Of a stretch of 64,000 nucleotides of DNA, positions 8,470-17,898 are shown in pieces. The position numbers and the translations under genes were made by a program. Numbering within the stretch: position 1 is the first letter of the stretch; each line of letters starts with the position of its first letter. Origin of the DNA: Akkermansiaceae bacterium (GTDB lineage: Bacteria; Verrucomicrobiota; Verrucomicrobiia; Verrucomicrobiales; Akkermansiaceae); assembly GCA_017798145.1 (NCBI GenBank), contig CP059069.1, positions 2,155,226-2,219,225 on the forward strand, in the 5' to 3' direction. Below the pieces are notes generated by a model. It searched no databases and was not told where the DNA came from. It was given only the letters and a program-made list of their open reading frames with translations.

Positions 8470-9408
8470 ATGAAAACAAACAGCATTATGATTGGGGTTG
8501 GCGCAGTCGCGCTCCTAGGTGCGGGGGTCTTCCTCGGCGGAGCCCTGAAGTCCGATGGCGATGCCGACATTCCGCCATCAACGGGTTCAAACGGCGTTGC
8601 CCCTGGCACTCAAAACCCCGGCAAATCCAGCCTCACCTCCCGCGATCCCGTGGCGACGAAATCATCGAACTCCCGTGAATCCTCATGGGCGAAGCTTTCG
8701 GAAAAATATGGGGATAGCCGCACCAAGCTCTCCAAGAAAGTCACCGAAGACATTTCCAAAATGATGGGCGATGCGATGGATCTCGTCGACATGGGCAGCA
8801 AGCTCGCTGGCGGCGAGTCCGCCGCGGGGATGGCATCTCAGCAGGCGGTCGGCGCCCTTTCCCGGGAGCTGGACCTAACCGATGAGCAGAAGGAAAAGGC
8901 CAGGGAGATCGTCACGAAACGGGTCTCCGAGCGCCTGGATGCCGTCAGGGAACTGAGCTCTGCGATGAACGACGATCCCTCCGCCATGATGGAGGCGATC
9001 CTTGCGGGCGACGCCTTCTCAAGGGGCGAGATCACGGAGGACGAATACCAGGGCATAACAGCCGATACCACCGCCATGCTCGGTAACATCGCCGGCTTCG
9101 GGATGGGCGGAATGGGCGGCCGGGGGGGGGTCTCGCAGTTTTCCGATCCCCTGCTCACCGCCGAGCTGATGCCCATCCTCGATCCGGCGCAGCAACAGAA
9201 AATCGCGGAGCTCTCCGCCAAGGCGCAGGCAAGCTCAGGGCAAGGCAACACCGGTGGCATGCCCTTCCAGAACGGCACGCTTCCTGTCATGGATCTTGAA
9301 AGGCTCGATGCCTCCGTCCAGTCCACAAAAAAGCTGACAAGCGGTCTCAGGGCGATGATGGAGGGCTTCGGCGAGCTCCAGAACGCACAGCCGCCTGCGG
9401 GCGAGTGA
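8470..9408 (+). CDS. Membrane-anchored hypothetical protein
   Basis: A 312-residue protein with an uncleaved signal or anchor helix at residues 6-27 (IMIGVGAVALLGAGVFLGGAL), then a Ser/Pro/Gly-rich low-complexity linker (30-75), a helical region with charged heptads (75-200), a Gly-rich stretch (GFGMGGMGGRGG) and a helical tail. LTDEQKEKAREIV recalls periplasmic LTxxQ-type stress proteins of the CpxP/Spy kind, but this is only a resemblance. A 9-G run within the Gly-rich part is a possible slippage site. The 5' AAGGA before the ATG supports the start. Function unknown. Confidence 0.7.
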   Translation: MKTNSIMIGVGAVALLGAGVFLGGALKSDGDADIPPSTGSNGVAPGTQNPGKSSLTSRDPVATKSSNSRESSWAKLSEKYGDSRTKLSKKVTEDISKMMGDAMDLVDMGSKLAGGESAAGMASQQAVGALSRELDLTDEQKEKAREIVTKRVSERLDAVRELSSAMNDDPSAMMEAILAGDAFSRGEITEDEYQGITADTTAMLGNIAGFGMGGMGGRGGVSQFSDPLLTAELMPILDPAQQQKIAELSAKAQASSGQGNTGGMPFQNGTLPVMDLERLDASVQSTKKLTSGLRAMMEGFGELQNAQPPAGE

Positions 9409-9434
9409 GTGGCCGGACTCCCCTTCCCCCAAGC

Positions 9435-10160
9435 TCAATCCGTCAGGTAAAAATCGATGGTCGTCACCACGCGGACTTCCTTGGTGAGGCTGCTGGAGCC
9501 ATTCCCTGAACCGGCATCCTCGACGGTGAATCCCCCTTGGTAGGCGCTGCGTATCTTGCCAACCTTGGCACCTGCGTTCTGGGCGAATTCGGAGGCGGCG
9601 ATGCGGGCGTTACGGGCGGCCTCCTTGAGCATCGCGGGCTTGATTTCGTTGATCCCGGTGAAGTCGTATTTCGGGGTGAAGTTGGTTATGTTCATGCCCT
9701 GTGAGAGCAGCTTGTTGACCTCGGAGCGGGCGGGATCGACGAGTTCCACGCGCGGAGTGGATACGGAGATGGAGCCTCCGATGCTGTGCGTTTCCTCCAC
9801 CAGGTTCTGGTTCTCATCGCGGTATTCCCTCATGCTGTGGGTGAGGATCTCAGCGCGGACTTCGCCCTCGTTGAAGCCGGCCTCCCTGAGGATGGCGACG
9901 ATCTGTTTCTGCTGGGCTTCCGCCTGGGCGTAGAGCTCCGGGATCTCGCTCTTGGATTTCCCGGAAACGGTGAGACCTATCGTCCAGTCCGCCCGGTCGG
10001 CGATGACGGTGCGCTCGGCGAGGCCTTTCGCCTGCGCCGTGTTCACCGCGACCTTGGCGTTGTAGAGCGTCTGGCTGGCGAAGTATCCGGCGGCGGCGAT
10101 GCCCGCGGATACGATGAGGGCAACCGCGATGTTGCTGCGGCCTGAGCAGGATGGGTTCAT
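9435..10160 (-). CDS. SIMPL domain protein (DUF541)
   Basis: A 241-residue protein with an N-terminal anchor helix (residues 10-30, IAVALIVSAGIAAAGYFAS), followed by the SIMPL/DUF541 fold: KGLAERTVIADRADWTIGLTVSGKS near the start, then AQAEAQQKQIVAILREAGF and a C-terminal VRVVTTIDFYL strand. SIMPL proteins are periplasmic or membrane-facing; bacterial members such as YggE are linked to oxidative stress, but the biochemical role is unsettled. It converges on the preceding plus-strand gene with only 26 bases between the stops. Confidence 0.85.
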   Translation of the reverse strand: MNPSCSGRSNIAVALIVSAGIAAAGYFASQTLYNAKVAVNTAQAKGLAERTVIADRADWTIGLTVSGKSKSEIPELYAQAEAQQKQIVAILREAGFNEGEVRAEILTHSMREYRDENQNLVEETHSIGGSISVSTPRVELVDPARSEVNKLLSQGMNITNFTPKYDFTGINEIKPAMLKEAARNARIAASEFAQNAGAKVGKIRSAYQGGFTVEDAGSGNGSSSLTKEVRVVTTIDFYLTD

Positions 10161-10382
10161 GTTGGTTCCATGCTGACCGGGACTTGGGCGGAGTCAATGA
10201 TTCACCGAAAATCCTGTCTCACATGGCGGCGCGGAGAACGAAGGATTGGGATGCTTGGCTTTCACGATGCTCCATGGATGGCCACGAAGACGATTTCCTT
10301 GGAACTGGACGCCTGTGGGCGTCTGCGGGGCGGAAAAAAGACTCCTCTTCGGACGCCCTCCTGCGTGAACCGGTCACTCCCC

Positions 10383-11021
10383 TTACGGGGCGGCGCCGAA
10401 TTCGAATACGAGTGCGGCATCATAGCTAAGAGTTTTCGAATTCGTGCTGCTCCCCTCACCTTCCACCGTGAAGAAGCCCGCGTAGTCCGATTCGATGGTT
10501 TTGCTGGCGGTGATCTCAACCTCCGGGGTCAGGGAGACGCTGGTCTTGGCTTTCCCACGGGGATTCTCGTAGAGATGGTATTGTTCCCGATAGGTCTTCT
10601 TGGAACCCACTTTCCCCACACAGGAAACAGGGAATTCGAACGATTTATCCGATCCGTAGGGTGCCAGCTCGACGGTGGGGGTTTCATCGATTTTTGCAGA
10701 CATGAAACGGGTCATGTTGTTATCGCCCGTGTGGCACGCATCCCACTCCCAGTCCAGTTCGGGTGCTCCTTCAGCGATGTTTTCCCGGTAGGTGAAATTC
10801 CCATGCACGGTGATACCCGCGAGGTCTCCGCTCTCCGCCATGCCATCGGCCAGCCCGGTGAAAGCCAGGAATCCGGCGCTGACCTTGTCCTCGGTGACAA
10901 CAATGGAGAAACGGGCGGTTTTTTCCAGATCGAGGATGGGGTCAGCCGTTGGATCTTCCGCACCGCAGGACGCGGAGAAAACCAGGCAGGCCAATAGCAC
11001 GGGCATACGATAGGGTGACAT
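10383..11021 (-). CDS. Lipoprotein of unknown function
   Basis: A 212-residue protein starting MSPYRMPVLLACLVFSASCGAE; VFSASC is a lipobox, so Cys about 19 would be lipidated and the protein anchored in a membrane facing the periplasm. The ATG at 11021 is chosen over an upstream in-frame one because it places the signal peptide at the N-terminus. The body is beta-rich with two further cysteines (DACHTG, VSCVGK) that could form a disulfide. It starts 53 bases after the stop of the 2226-residue protein on the same strand, so it may be the last gene of that operon. No family recognised. Confidence 0.7.
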   Translation of the reverse strand: MSPYRMPVLLACLVFSASCGAEDPTADPILDLEKTARFSIVVTEDKVSAGFLAFTGLADGMAESGDLAGITVHGNFTYRENIAEGAPELDWEWDACHTGDNNMTRFMSAKIDETPTVELAPYGSDKSFEFPVSCVGKVGSKKTYREQYHLYENPRGKAKTSVSLTPEVEITASKTIESDYAGFFTVEGEGSSTNSKTLSYDAALVFEFGAAP

Positions 11022-11074
11022 TTTGGGAATGCTCCCTGGGTTTCCTTGGAAGTCGGGTCGTAGGCAGCCCGGCG

Positions 11075-14000
11075 TCATCTCCTCCGGCTTGCGGCCATGG
11101 CTCCGAGCAGAATGCAGAGGGGGACGGCTAGCCAGGCGGTGCGTTGGCGGGCGGGCCTGAGATCGAGGGTGAGGAGCATGGGTGTCTCGTCGGCGATCTG
11201 GACGGACCGGTGGAAGGTGAGGACTTTGCCGCGCTCCGGGATGGTGAGGTCGAGGGCGGCGGGAGCCGGCTCGGCGGCGAGCTGCTGGGCGACGATGCGG
11301 TTCGCGATCTCCTTGAGGGCGGAGTTTTCATCGGCGGTGTTGCCCATGAGGAATTGGTCGAACTGGTTCTGGTCGTAGTTGTAGTTGCCCTGGAGGATGG
11401 GGTTCACTTGGGCGGCCTGCTCGATCTGGGCGTTGTCCAACCTGTTTTCCAGAAGGACTTTCTGGCGGCGGCTGTTGAGGCCGAGCACCGCCTGCTGGGT
11501 CTTGAGCTCGCGGAGCTGGACGCGGGCGTCCTCTCCGGAGGCGGCATCGAGCTGGCCGGAGTTCACCGCGTTCGAAAATGCCTGGCTGGCCTTTTCCTGG
11601 TCACCGGCGGCGAGCCATGAGTTCGCACGATCCAACAGGGCCACGGCGTTCTGCGAGTCGTTCTGCTTTTTCGAGGCGGCGGACATCTCGTATTCGGAAA
11701 TCCCGAAGGAGCCGTAGTTCGATTCGTCGCGCAGGTCGAAGTCTCCGTCGTGGCCGGTGAGCTGCCATGCCTCCGGGATCAGGACGCGCCAGGTGAGGTT
11801 TTCCATCGGCGCGTTGAGGACGGGGCCTTCGAGCGCGTAGCCCTTGTGTGTGGGGGTGGAATAGACGAAGCGGACGCTGGCGGGCTGCGCGGGATCCGGG
11901 GAGGGGAAGACGTAGAACAGCCATTCGTCGCCATCGCGGACGAGGGGCGCGCCCTCGTCGTTGACGAGGACGTTGAACAGTTCGGCCTTCTCCGGGAGCT
12001 TCAGGCGCAGGGTGCCTTTCGCGACAACCTGCATCTTCATCTCCAAGGCGGTGAGCGCACCGCCTTTTGGCGAGAGCAGCGTGGTCAGCGAGCCTTCGGA
12101 AACGCGCAGCTTGCGGAGATCGGCGAGTTCGTGGCGTTTGAGCACTACGGAAAGCGGAGCCTCCGCATCGGCGACGCGGAACAGCAGCAGCGGCGGTGTG
12201 TTGCCCGCGGATTGGCCGATCTGCGGCCTTACGGCGGCCCAATCGGCGCGTTGCCAGCCGCGCGGGAGGGTGGGCGCATCGATCTCCAGGCGGCCGCCGG
12301 CGTGGACGGCGGCGAAGTACGATATCTGGCGTACTTCTGGCAGGGCGATGGGCGCGATGGCTTCCGAACCGCCGCCGGAGGATGCCTTCTGGTATTCGAT
12401 CTCGACCTTCGTTTCCCCGGCTATGCCGCGCTGGAAACGGATTTCGTATAGCCCTTCCTCGCCCCCGACCGGCACCAGATCCGCAACGGCCTCGCCGCTG
12501 GCGCGGACGGTTGAGGCGGAGGTTTCCGTCAGGCCGGGGATGCGGACACGGAGGGATTTCAGGGCGGCGTTCTCGATCCGGTAGCCGATCGTGGCGCGGG
12601 TCAGGGTCTGGCCTTCGCGGAGGGTGGTTTCATGGAAAACACTGGCCGTCACCCATGGGTCGAGCCGGGAGATCGCGAGGCCGAGCGACCAGTCGGATTG
12701 CAGCAGGCGGTATGCGAGGGCGCCGGGGCGTGCGGCAGCGCGGATGGAATCCTTGGTGGTGTCCGTCAGCTCGCGCGGGTCGATTTGGGAAACGTTTCTC
12801 CGCTCGACGGCGCGGACTTGGAGGCCGCGTTCCGGGACGATGGTGACGATGCCGGTCTCACGCGAGGCCTCCAGCACGGTGATGCGCGGGGCTTGCCATT
12901 TTTGCTGCGCACCAGGAGGGCGACCGGTGAGGGTGAGGTTGAAATCGAGCTGGCCGAGGGTTTTTCCGTTGAGGTGGAAGGTGATGACGCGCTTGCCATC
13001 GGTGGTGGACTCCGTCCAGTGGCTGAGGGATTGGCCGGTGGCGGTCTCGATCTCCAGCCCGGCTGGGATTTCCGCCGCGATGCGGAACACGCCGGAGCGG
13101 GTGACGTTGACGGAGAGATCCGCGGAGACGACGAGACGGTCTTCGCCAAGGGAAACGAGGGTCCATGATTCCGAGCGGAGTTCAGGCGCAACGGCGGTGA
13201 CTTTCAGCTTTGCGGAGGCGGCTTCCTTGCCGTAGCGGAAGGCTTGGGAAACGATCGCTCCCTTTGGTATCGGCGAGCGAAGATCCCCGCTGCTGATCTC
13301 GGAGAGGCCTGTGGTTTCGATGGATTCCGCCTGGGCATCGCCGCCGAAGGCGAGGGCGAGGAAGCCGACCTCCCCGGAGCTGCCCTGCACACGGATGGGT
13401 GTCAGCGAGAGATCAACGGGCAATGTTTCCGTGCCCATCTGGGTGTGCACGGTGAGGCCGAAGGCGCTTTCCTGCGCCGGCTCGATGGGGATGCGGAGCT
13501 GTTTTTTCTCCGGATCGAAACGCCATGCACCGGCCGGTCCCTCGGTGATTTCGGAGACGGTGAAGCCGTCCGGGATATCCATCAGGAGCTCGGAAACACG
13601 GCCTTGTGTGGGGCGGATGGCAATGCTGTGGATCGCGTTGACGACGCCGGGGCCGGGGAGGAAAAGGTTGGAGACGTCGGCGAAGAATTCGGTCTTCTCC
13701 GAGGAGATGTCGCGCTGCGCCGGGCGGGCGGTGATTGTTGCTGGATCGGTGGGGCCGAGGATGAGGACGGCTCCGCTTTCGGTGGCGGCGAGGTTTTCCG
13801 GCTCGGTGATACGCGCGGCCTGCGGAGACTGGAATTCCCAGCCGCCCTGATCCCAGCGGAGGGTGATTTCCCGCATTGCGGCGGGGCCGGAGGGGACGGT
13901 GAAACCCTGCGCGGGGGAGGCGAGCGGCATCTCGAAAGTGGCCTTGGCGGTGAAGCGGCCGGTGGCCTCCGCCGTGATGAAATAGGCTTCGGATTTGTCG

Positions 14001-17000
14001 AGGGGGGATTTGGAAACCTTCAGGCCATCGCCTTCGAAACCGGTGAGGGTGGCGGGCGGACGGAGGAGAAGGAAACGGTCGCCCGCATCGGCGCGGAGGG
14101 TGATTTCGATGGTGCCGTGGAGGCGGTTTTCCTTGATGGCCCAGTCGTGGATCATGGACTCGGCGGGTTTTTCGGCGGCGGGGAGCGATGAGCAGAGGGC
14201 GAAGAGCAGGAGGAGGGTGGCGGTGACGGCGGGGGCTTTCGGGCGGCGCATGTTGCGGATGGAGCGGGCGATTTTCGGCAGGCACCAGATGGCGGCGATG
14301 ACGGCGAGGAGGGCTAGGAAAATGGGAGCGCCGTTGCGGATGGAAAGGAAGGACGCGCCGACGAGGGCGAGGCCGAGGGGTTTCATGAAGGGCTTCCCGG
14401 TGATGAAGCCGGCGACGGTCAGGCCGGTGCCGAGGAGGAAAAGCAGGGCGACGTTCCAACCGGTGCGGGCTCGCCATGGGGCGTAGTTTCCGATTTCTAT
14501 GACGACGTGCTCGCCTGCGGCGACGACGGGAGCCGCATATTCCAAGGTGGCGGGTGGCGGGGTGGAGGTTTTCGCGGCGTTGAGGGCGAGGAGTCCGGAG
14601 AGAGCGATGAAAACCAGGCCGCAGACGAGGGCTACGAAACGGGCGTTTGTGCCGGTGTCGCCGGATCCGAAGGCCAGGGCGATGGATCCTAACAGAAGGA
14701 GGATGGCAATTGCGGCAGGGTGCTTGGCCAGATATTGCCAACCGGTGGCGGCTTGTGGCGACCGGAGATCGCCGCTACGTGGGACGAGGGTGCGGTTTTC
14801 ATCGCCTGTGACAGTCCACTCGCCGATGACGATGGGCGCTTCCAGGGTGGGGGCGATTAGGACGGGGTGGGACGGATCTTCGGATTTCGCGCCGTAGCGG
14901 AGGGTGATTTCCGATGCCTGGCTATCGCTGGCTGTTAGGGGGATGAGGGTGATTTTCCCGTCCTTGCGGGCGTTGACAGGCTCGCCGTTGACACGGGCTT
15001 CCCAGAGGGCGGTGCCTTCCGGGAGGACGGCGCGGAGGGCGGCGCGACCTTTTGATTTCACGAAGAATCGGGCGTCGGTGACCCATTGGCCATCGCGGGA
15101 AACCTGGGTGGAGAGTTTCAGGAAATCGACCACCTGCTCGACGGTTTCGCCCTGCTCATACCAATCGACATTTGTGGTGATGGAGAAATCGCGGGCGGTG
15201 TATTGCCAGGCGGCGAGGGTTGGCGCGGTGGAAAGCAGGCGGAACTCTGCTGGCAGCTCGCTGGGATCGATGGCGAGCAGCGGGCCATCTGCGGAGGCGG
15301 TGTTGAACTTCACCTGCAACGGACTGACGATCTGGACGTAGCCGCGCTCCGCCTGGACATCGAGCGGGCGGATCTCGCCGGGCGAGAGGGCGCCGCCGCT
15401 GGCGCTCATGGGTTGCTCGAAGGTGAGGAGCAGGGTGCCTGCGCCGATGATGGGGCGGGACAGCGGGACGATCACCGTATCGCCCTCGCGCCGCCAATCG
15501 CGGCCGACGTTCTGGCCGGTGACGTCGATGTTGCCGACGGCGGCAGGGACGGAAATTTTCCACTCGTTGGCGGGTGCGCCGACGACAAAATAGTTGATGA
15601 GCACGCTGCCGTATGCGGCTCCGGCTTTCAGGGAATAGAGGTGGAAAACATCGGCCTGGATGGATTGGCCGAGCGCCTCGACGGTGAGTGGGATCTGCCA
15701 TTTCGTTTCGCGCAGGCGGAAGGCTTGCTGGAGGTTCGCGGTCTTCCGGGGGAAGAAGGTGACGGGCACTTCCGCGACACCCTCCGTTTTCCCGGCAACG
15801 AGGCGGTAACCTGGTGTGGAGACCGCGCCGATATAGCCGCGATGAGATTTCGCGCCGGGGAAGGCGAGCGGCTGGAGAGCCCACGCTTCGGCCTTCGCGG
15901 CCTCGTTTTTCTCAAGCCGGATCTCGACAAGTTGGCGGTTCATCACGGGTTTCTTGAAAATGATTTTCAAGCGGCGCAGTCCGTCCTTGGCCTCGGAGGC
16001 GAGGGCGTAATCGGCCACTTCCGCGCCAGTGACGGAGGCGACGGCGTGGTCTGCGGGCACATCGAATTCCCACTCGCGCACGGGTGCCTCGCGTATGTCC
16101 AGCTCAAGGCCGGCGATGATGCGGCGGTCGGTTTCCGCAAGCTCATAGACCGTGACCTCGGTGACGCCGATCTCCGGCAGGATCTGGTCTGCCTGGAGTT
16201 GGAAAGAGTGCGCGGCGGAGGGGAAACGGAACACGAAAACCTGGCGCAACGTATCGTCCTTTCCGCCGGGGAACTGGTCTGGCGCAAGCTGGATCAGGCC
16301 TTTCGCATCCGCGACCTCGATGCGGACGGCACCGTCGTTCGCGACGCGGACGAAGCCGCTGTGGCGCAAGGTGCCGACGGGGGAAATGCGGAGAGGCTCC
16401 ATTTTCACGGGGAATGCACCGAGGGCGGCGCGCGCCTCGATGATGATGCGCTCCGAGTTCTCGATGGGGCGGGAGAGCTTGAGATCGAGCGAGCGCTTGC
16501 CAGCGTTTTCGGAAACGGTCCAAGCGAGGACGGACTCGCCATTGACCGCGAGGATTTCACCCGGGCCATCGAGGGTGAGGGAAAGCGAAGGAAGCTTCCC
16601 CTGAAGGACGCGGAGATCGAGCGCGGTGAACTGCCGCATCAGCCCGGAGCCGATCCTGATGTCGGTGGTGGCGGTGGAAGAGAAAAACAGGGTGCCGTCG
16701 GCGGTGGAATTGGATTTCTTGAAGGCAAGGGAGGCTTGGCCGTTGGCGGGTAGGAAGCCTCTGTATGCGGCGGCGTTTTGCTGCGGGACAATGGCGAGAT
16801 CGCGGTTGAAGGAAACGCCCTCGGGCAGGCCTTCAAGAGTGACCGGGACGACGACCCCGGCGGGAAGCCTGAAATCGAGCGCGAACCAATCACCCTTGCG
16901 GACGAGCGGGACGACGAACTCGATGGAAACCGGGAACTCGCCGGGGGAATCGGCGATGAGCTCGTAACCGTTCGATTCCGTTAGGGCGATGTGATGGGTG

Positions 17001-17755
17001 GCGGCGGAGGGCGGGGTGGTAAGCGCGGCGTCCCCGGAAAGCAGATCTGCGGAAGAGCCGGAAGCCTCGGCGCGGGCGGTGGCTGTGAGGATGAAGGTGA
17101 TGCTTTCCGAATCGGCGGAAAGTTTTCCTGTTAGAGATGAGCCCAATAGCTCAAGGCCTTTCGAGGCGGTGCCTGCGGGGCTGACGGAGAAGCCGAGAGT
17201 GGCGGTGGTGGTGGAGATGAATTTGCGGGTGGTGCCGGATTCCAGCGGGGCAAGGCCGGTGGCATCGGTGATGCGGAGGTCGGTGCCGGGGGCGGGATCC
17301 AGCGATACGTTCAGGGAGAAGCCGGTGGCCGGGCCGGGGCCGGGGAGGAGGAGGGAGCTGGGGCCGTTCTTTGGCTCGGATACCGTGTTCGCGCGGACGG
17401 TGAATGTTTTCAGGGTGGCTCCGGCATCGGCAGGGAGTATGGGGCGGATGTCGAGGAAACGGGAACCGTCCTTGGCGGAGCGGACGGACCAATCGAGGAG
17501 GTTCTCGCCGGTGACGGAAACGACATCGCCCTGGCCTGTTAGGGAAAGCGATAGGGTTTCGGGTTTCCCCTGGATGATCGTGAAGGTGATGTCCTGATCC
17601 GAAGTGACACGCTCCAAGGTCGCGCGGGCGGTGACGGCGGCGGCAGCGGAGTAAAACAGCGGCGGAGGTGTCACCGGTTTCTCGGGAACAAGGACGATGC
17701 GCTCCTGCGCGAAAAGGCAGGTGGCGAGGGCGAGGAGGAGGGCGGTGGTTTTCAT
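11075..17755 (-). CDS. Giant envelope protein, two beta-domain halves joined by membrane helices
   Basis: A 2226-residue exported protein. A signal peptide (residues 1-16, ending LFA-QE) is followed by about 1000 residues of beta-sandwich-like sequence. A module with the pattern LSLxGxGxVxxVxGExxLxW recurs (near residues 70 and 400). Around residues 1005-1190 there are four or five membrane helices, the last (TATLLLLFALCSSLPAAEKPAES) looking like a second signal peptide. A second beta-rich half follows, then helical repeats (about 2030-2150) and a C-terminal helix ending RRR. It looks like a fusion of two related exported genes. It lies downstream of a sigma factor and VWA protein on the same strand. 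Function unknown; a scaffold role at the envelope is inference. Confidence 0.75.
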   Translation of the reverse strand: MKTTALLLALATCLFAQERIVLVPEKPVTPPPLFYSAAAAVTARATLERVTSDQDITFTIIQGKPETLSLSLTGQGDVVSVTGENLLDWSVRSAKDGSRFLDIRPILPADAGATLKTFTVRANTVSEPKNGPSSLLLPGPGPATGFSLNVSLDPAPGTDLRITDATGLAPLESGTTRKFISTTTATLGFSVSPAGTASKGLELLGSSLTGKLSADSESITFILTATARAEASGSSADLLSGDAALTTPPSAATHHIALTESNGYELIADSPGEFPVSIEFVVPLVRKGDWFALDFRLPAGVVVPVTLEGLPEGVSFNRDLAIVPQQNAAAYRGFLPANGQASLAFKKSNSTADGTLFFSSTATTDIRIGSGLMRQFTALDLRVLQGKLPSLSLTLDGPGEILAVNGESVLAWTVSENAGKRSLDLKLSRPIENSERIIIEARAALGAFPVKMEPLRISPVGTLRHSGFVRVANDGAVRIEVADAKGLIQLAPDQFPGGKDDTLRQVFVFRFPSAAHSFQLQADQILPEIGVTEVTVYELAETDRRIIAGLELDIREAPVREWEFDVPADHAVASVTGAEVADYALASEAKDGLRRLKIIFKKPVMNRQLVEIRLEKNEAAKAEAWALQPLAFPGAKSHRGYIGAVSTPGYRLVAGKTEGVAEVPVTFFPRKTANLQQAFRLRETKWQIPLTVEALGQSIQADVFHLYSLKAGAAYGSVLINYFVVGAPANEWKISVPAAVGNIDVTGQNVGRDWRREGDTVIVPLSRPIIGAGTLLLTFEQPMSASGGALSPGEIRPLDVQAERGYVQIVSPLQVKFNTASADGPLLAIDPSELPAEFRLLSTAPTLAAWQYTARDFSITTNVDWYEQGETVEQVVDFLKLSTQVSRDGQWVTDARFFVKSKGRAALRAVLPEGTALWEARVNGEPVNARKDGKITLIPLTASDSQASEITLRYGAKSEDPSHPVLIAPTLEAPIVIGEWTVTGDENRTLVPRSGDLRSPQAATGWQYLAKHPAAIAILLLLGSIALAFGSGDTGTNARFVALVCGLVFIALSGLLALNAAKTSTPPPATLEYAAPVVAAGEHVVIEIGNYAPWRARTGWNVALLFLLGTGLTVAGFITGKPFMKPLGLALVGASFLSIRNGAPIFLALLAVIAAIWCLPKIARSIRNMRRPKAPAVTATLLLLFALCSSLPAAEKPAESMIHDWAIKENRLHGTIEITLRADAGDRFLLLRPPATLTGFEGDGLKVSKSPLDKSEAYFITAEATGRFTAKATFEMPLASPAQGFTVPSGPAAMREITLRWDQGGWEFQSPQAARITEPENLAATESGAVLILGPTDPATITARPAQRDISSEKTEFFADVSNLFLPGPGVVNAIHSIAIRPTQGRVSELLMDIPDGFTVSEITEGPAGAWRFDPEKKQLRIPIEPAQESAFGLTVHTQMGTETLPVDLSLTPIRVQGSSGEVGFLALAFGGDAQAESIETTGLSEISSGDLRSPIPKGAIVSQAFRYGKEAASAKLKVTAVAPELRSESWTLVSLGEDRLVVSADLSVNVTRSGVFRIAAEIPAGLEIETATGQSLSHWTESTTDGKRVITFHLNGKTLGQLDFNLTLTGRPPGAQQKWQAPRITVLEASRETGIVTIVPERGLQVRAVERRNVSQIDPRELTDTTKDSIRAAARPGALAYRLLQSDWSLGLAISRLDPWVTASVFHETTLREGQTLTRATIGYRIENAALKSLRVRIPGLTETSASTVRASGEAVADLVPVGGEEGLYEIRFQRGIAGETKVEIEYQKASSGGGSEAIAPIALPEVRQISYFAAVHAGGRLEIDAPTLPRGWQRADWAAVRPQIGQSAGNTPPLLLFRVADAEAPLSVVLKRHELADLRKLRVSEGSLTTLLSPKGGALTALEMKMQVVAKGTLRLKLPEKAELFNVLVNDEGAPLVRDGDEWLFYVFPSPDPAQPASVRFVYSTPTHKGYALEGPVLNAPMENLTWRVLIPEAWQLTGHDGDFDLRDESNYGSFGISEYEMSAASKKQNDSQNAVALLDRANSWLAAGDQEKASQAFSNAVNSGQLDAASGEDARVQLRELKTQQAVLGLNSRRQKVLLENRLDNAQIEQAAQVNPILQGNYNYDQNQFDQFLMGNTADENSALKEIANRIVAQQLAAEPAPAALDLTIPERGKVLTFHRSVQIADETPMLLTLDLRPARQRTAWLAVPLCILLGAMAASRRR

Positions 17756-17794
17756 AGAGAAATGATCAATGAGCGGTGCAAGAGTTGGCGATAA

Positions 17795-17853
17795 GGAGCG
17801 CTGCCTTTAGGCGGCGTGTGTTTTGGTGACTCGCCGCCTAAAGGCAGCGCTCC
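17795..17853. repeat. 22-bp perfect inverted repeat
   Basis: GGAGCGCTGCCTTTAGGCGG... at 17795-17816 is perfectly complementary to 17832-17853, with a 15-base loop. It lies between the VWA gene and the giant-protein gene. It could be a REP-like palindrome or a transcription attenuator between the two; there is no clear T run. Confidence 0.7.
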
Positions 17854-17898
17854 ATTTGTGGGCTTTTCTGGATCGGAGGTGGGTAAAGGCCGTGTAAA

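Noticed and set aside
15086..16753. A 555-codon plus-strand frame inside the giant gene
   Set aside because: Antisense shadow rich in Gly, Glu and Asp; the minus-strand frame has a signal peptide and membrane helices and spans 6.7 kb without stops.
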